From: an uncultured bacterium
GTDB taxonomy: Bacteria; Bacteroidota; Bacteroidia; Bacteroidales; CAIWKO01
Assembly (NCBI GenBank): GCA_903858655.1
Contig: CAIOJS010000058.1
Coordinates: 1 to 33,379, forward strand
DNA length: 33,379 bases
Reading direction: 5' to 3'
Positions 32,988 to 33,379 of the stretch are shown one piece after another. A program made the position numbers and the translations under genes. Every line of letters begins with the position of its first letter. Position 1 is the first letter of the stretch. The notes under the pieces are model-generated. The model did not search any database. It had not been told where the DNA came from and saw only the letters and a program-made list of their open reading frames with translations.

Positions 32988-33379
32988 AATTACAACGCCT
33001 AACATTGTCGTTACAACGATAATGGTAGGCGTTATAACGTTAATGGTAGTCGTTATAACGATAATGGTAGTCGTTATAATGGCAATGGTAGTCGTTATAA
33101 CGGCAAAGCTAGTCGTTACAACGGCAAAGCTAGTCGTTATAACGGCAAAGCTAATCGTTATAACGGCAAAGCTAATCGTTACAACGGCAAAGCTAATCGT
33201 TATAACGGCAAAGCTAGTCGTTACAACGGCAAAGCTAGTCGTTACAACGGCAAAGCTAATCGTTACAACGGCAAAGCTAATCGTTACAACGGCAAAGCTA
33301 ATCGTTACAACGGCAAAGCTAGTCGTTACAACGGCAAAGCTAATCGTTACAACGGCAAAGCTAATCGTTACAACGGCAA
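32988..33379. repeat. Tandem array A6: at least 18 units, 21-bp period, runs off the window
   Basis: From 33093 onward units are almost identical: CGTTAYAACGGCAAAGCTA then RT. The earlier units (33009-33092) read CGTTATAACGATAATGGTA and variants, and 32988-33008 is a decayed unit. Variation is nearly all transitions at two sites (Y and R). Each T-type unit contains the palindrome CGTTATAACG. The plus frame is open from about 33003 to the window end as an RYNGKAN/S heptad, but without a start codon in the window. The array continues beyond 33379. Confidence 0.96.

Overview
The window looks like a chromosomal segment of a moderately AT-rich, environmental-type member of the Bacteroidota. Supporting signs are two giant secreted proteins ending in type IX secretion (T9SS) sorting tails, Bacteroidota-style -7 promoter boxes (TAnnTTTG) in front of several transcription units, mostly SD-poor starts, DUF4369/thioredoxin-fold lipoproteins and a stand-alone LytTR regulator. 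Species cannot be set from sequence alone.

Layout. 1-589: non-coding, with an 18-unit tandem array of 20-bp period. 3126-590 (minus): a tight three-gene operon encoding a membrane-anchored protein of unknown function, a thioredoxin-fold lipoprotein without its CXXC cysteines, and the lipid A enzyme LpxH. 3229-3299: tRNA-Cys(GCA) followed by a strong terminator. 3559-5738: a 46-codon small ORF overlapping (ATGA) an M13 zinc metallopeptidase lipoprotein, then a terminator. 5739-6564: AT-rich gap with a perfect 13-bp hairpin and a promoter. 6565-21708: two co-oriented giant surface or secreted proteins (3559 and 1473 aa) that share a DUF2271-like N-terminal module, differ in their repeat arms and both end in T9SS tails; two tandem terminators follow. 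21820-23340: palindromic repeats, a hypothetical gene on minus and a 21-bp tandem array. 23340-25504: a LytTR regulator (minus) divergent from a three-gene operon of two sister lipoproteins and an outer-membrane beta-barrel protein. 30917-25501 (minus): a complete 2-oxoacid (most likely pyruvate) dehydrogenase operon, E1alpha-E1beta-E2-E3, ending in a lipoate-protein ligase that would load the E2 lipoyl lysine. 30918-33379: about 2.4 kb with no convincing intact gene, built of four more 21-bp arrays, a MITE-like inverted-repeat element and a related partial copy, hairpins, an orphan terminator and two decayed gene fragments.

The most unusual signal is the set of six intergenic tandem arrays (positions 61-420, 22856-23148, 31480-31697, 32318-32485, 32632-32757, 32988-33379). 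Their unit sequences are essentially unrelated, but the period is always 20 or 21 bp, about two turns of B-DNA. Period, not sequence, is what is conserved. This suggests a shared generating mechanism or a length-reading DNA-binding system rather than dispersal of one repeat. The second class of signal is a set of perfect palindromes near gene 3' ends. Two are 28-bp GTAGGGG-type palindromes, one overlapping the stop codon of lpdA; a 33-bp compound palindrome overlaps the stop of a decayed gene.
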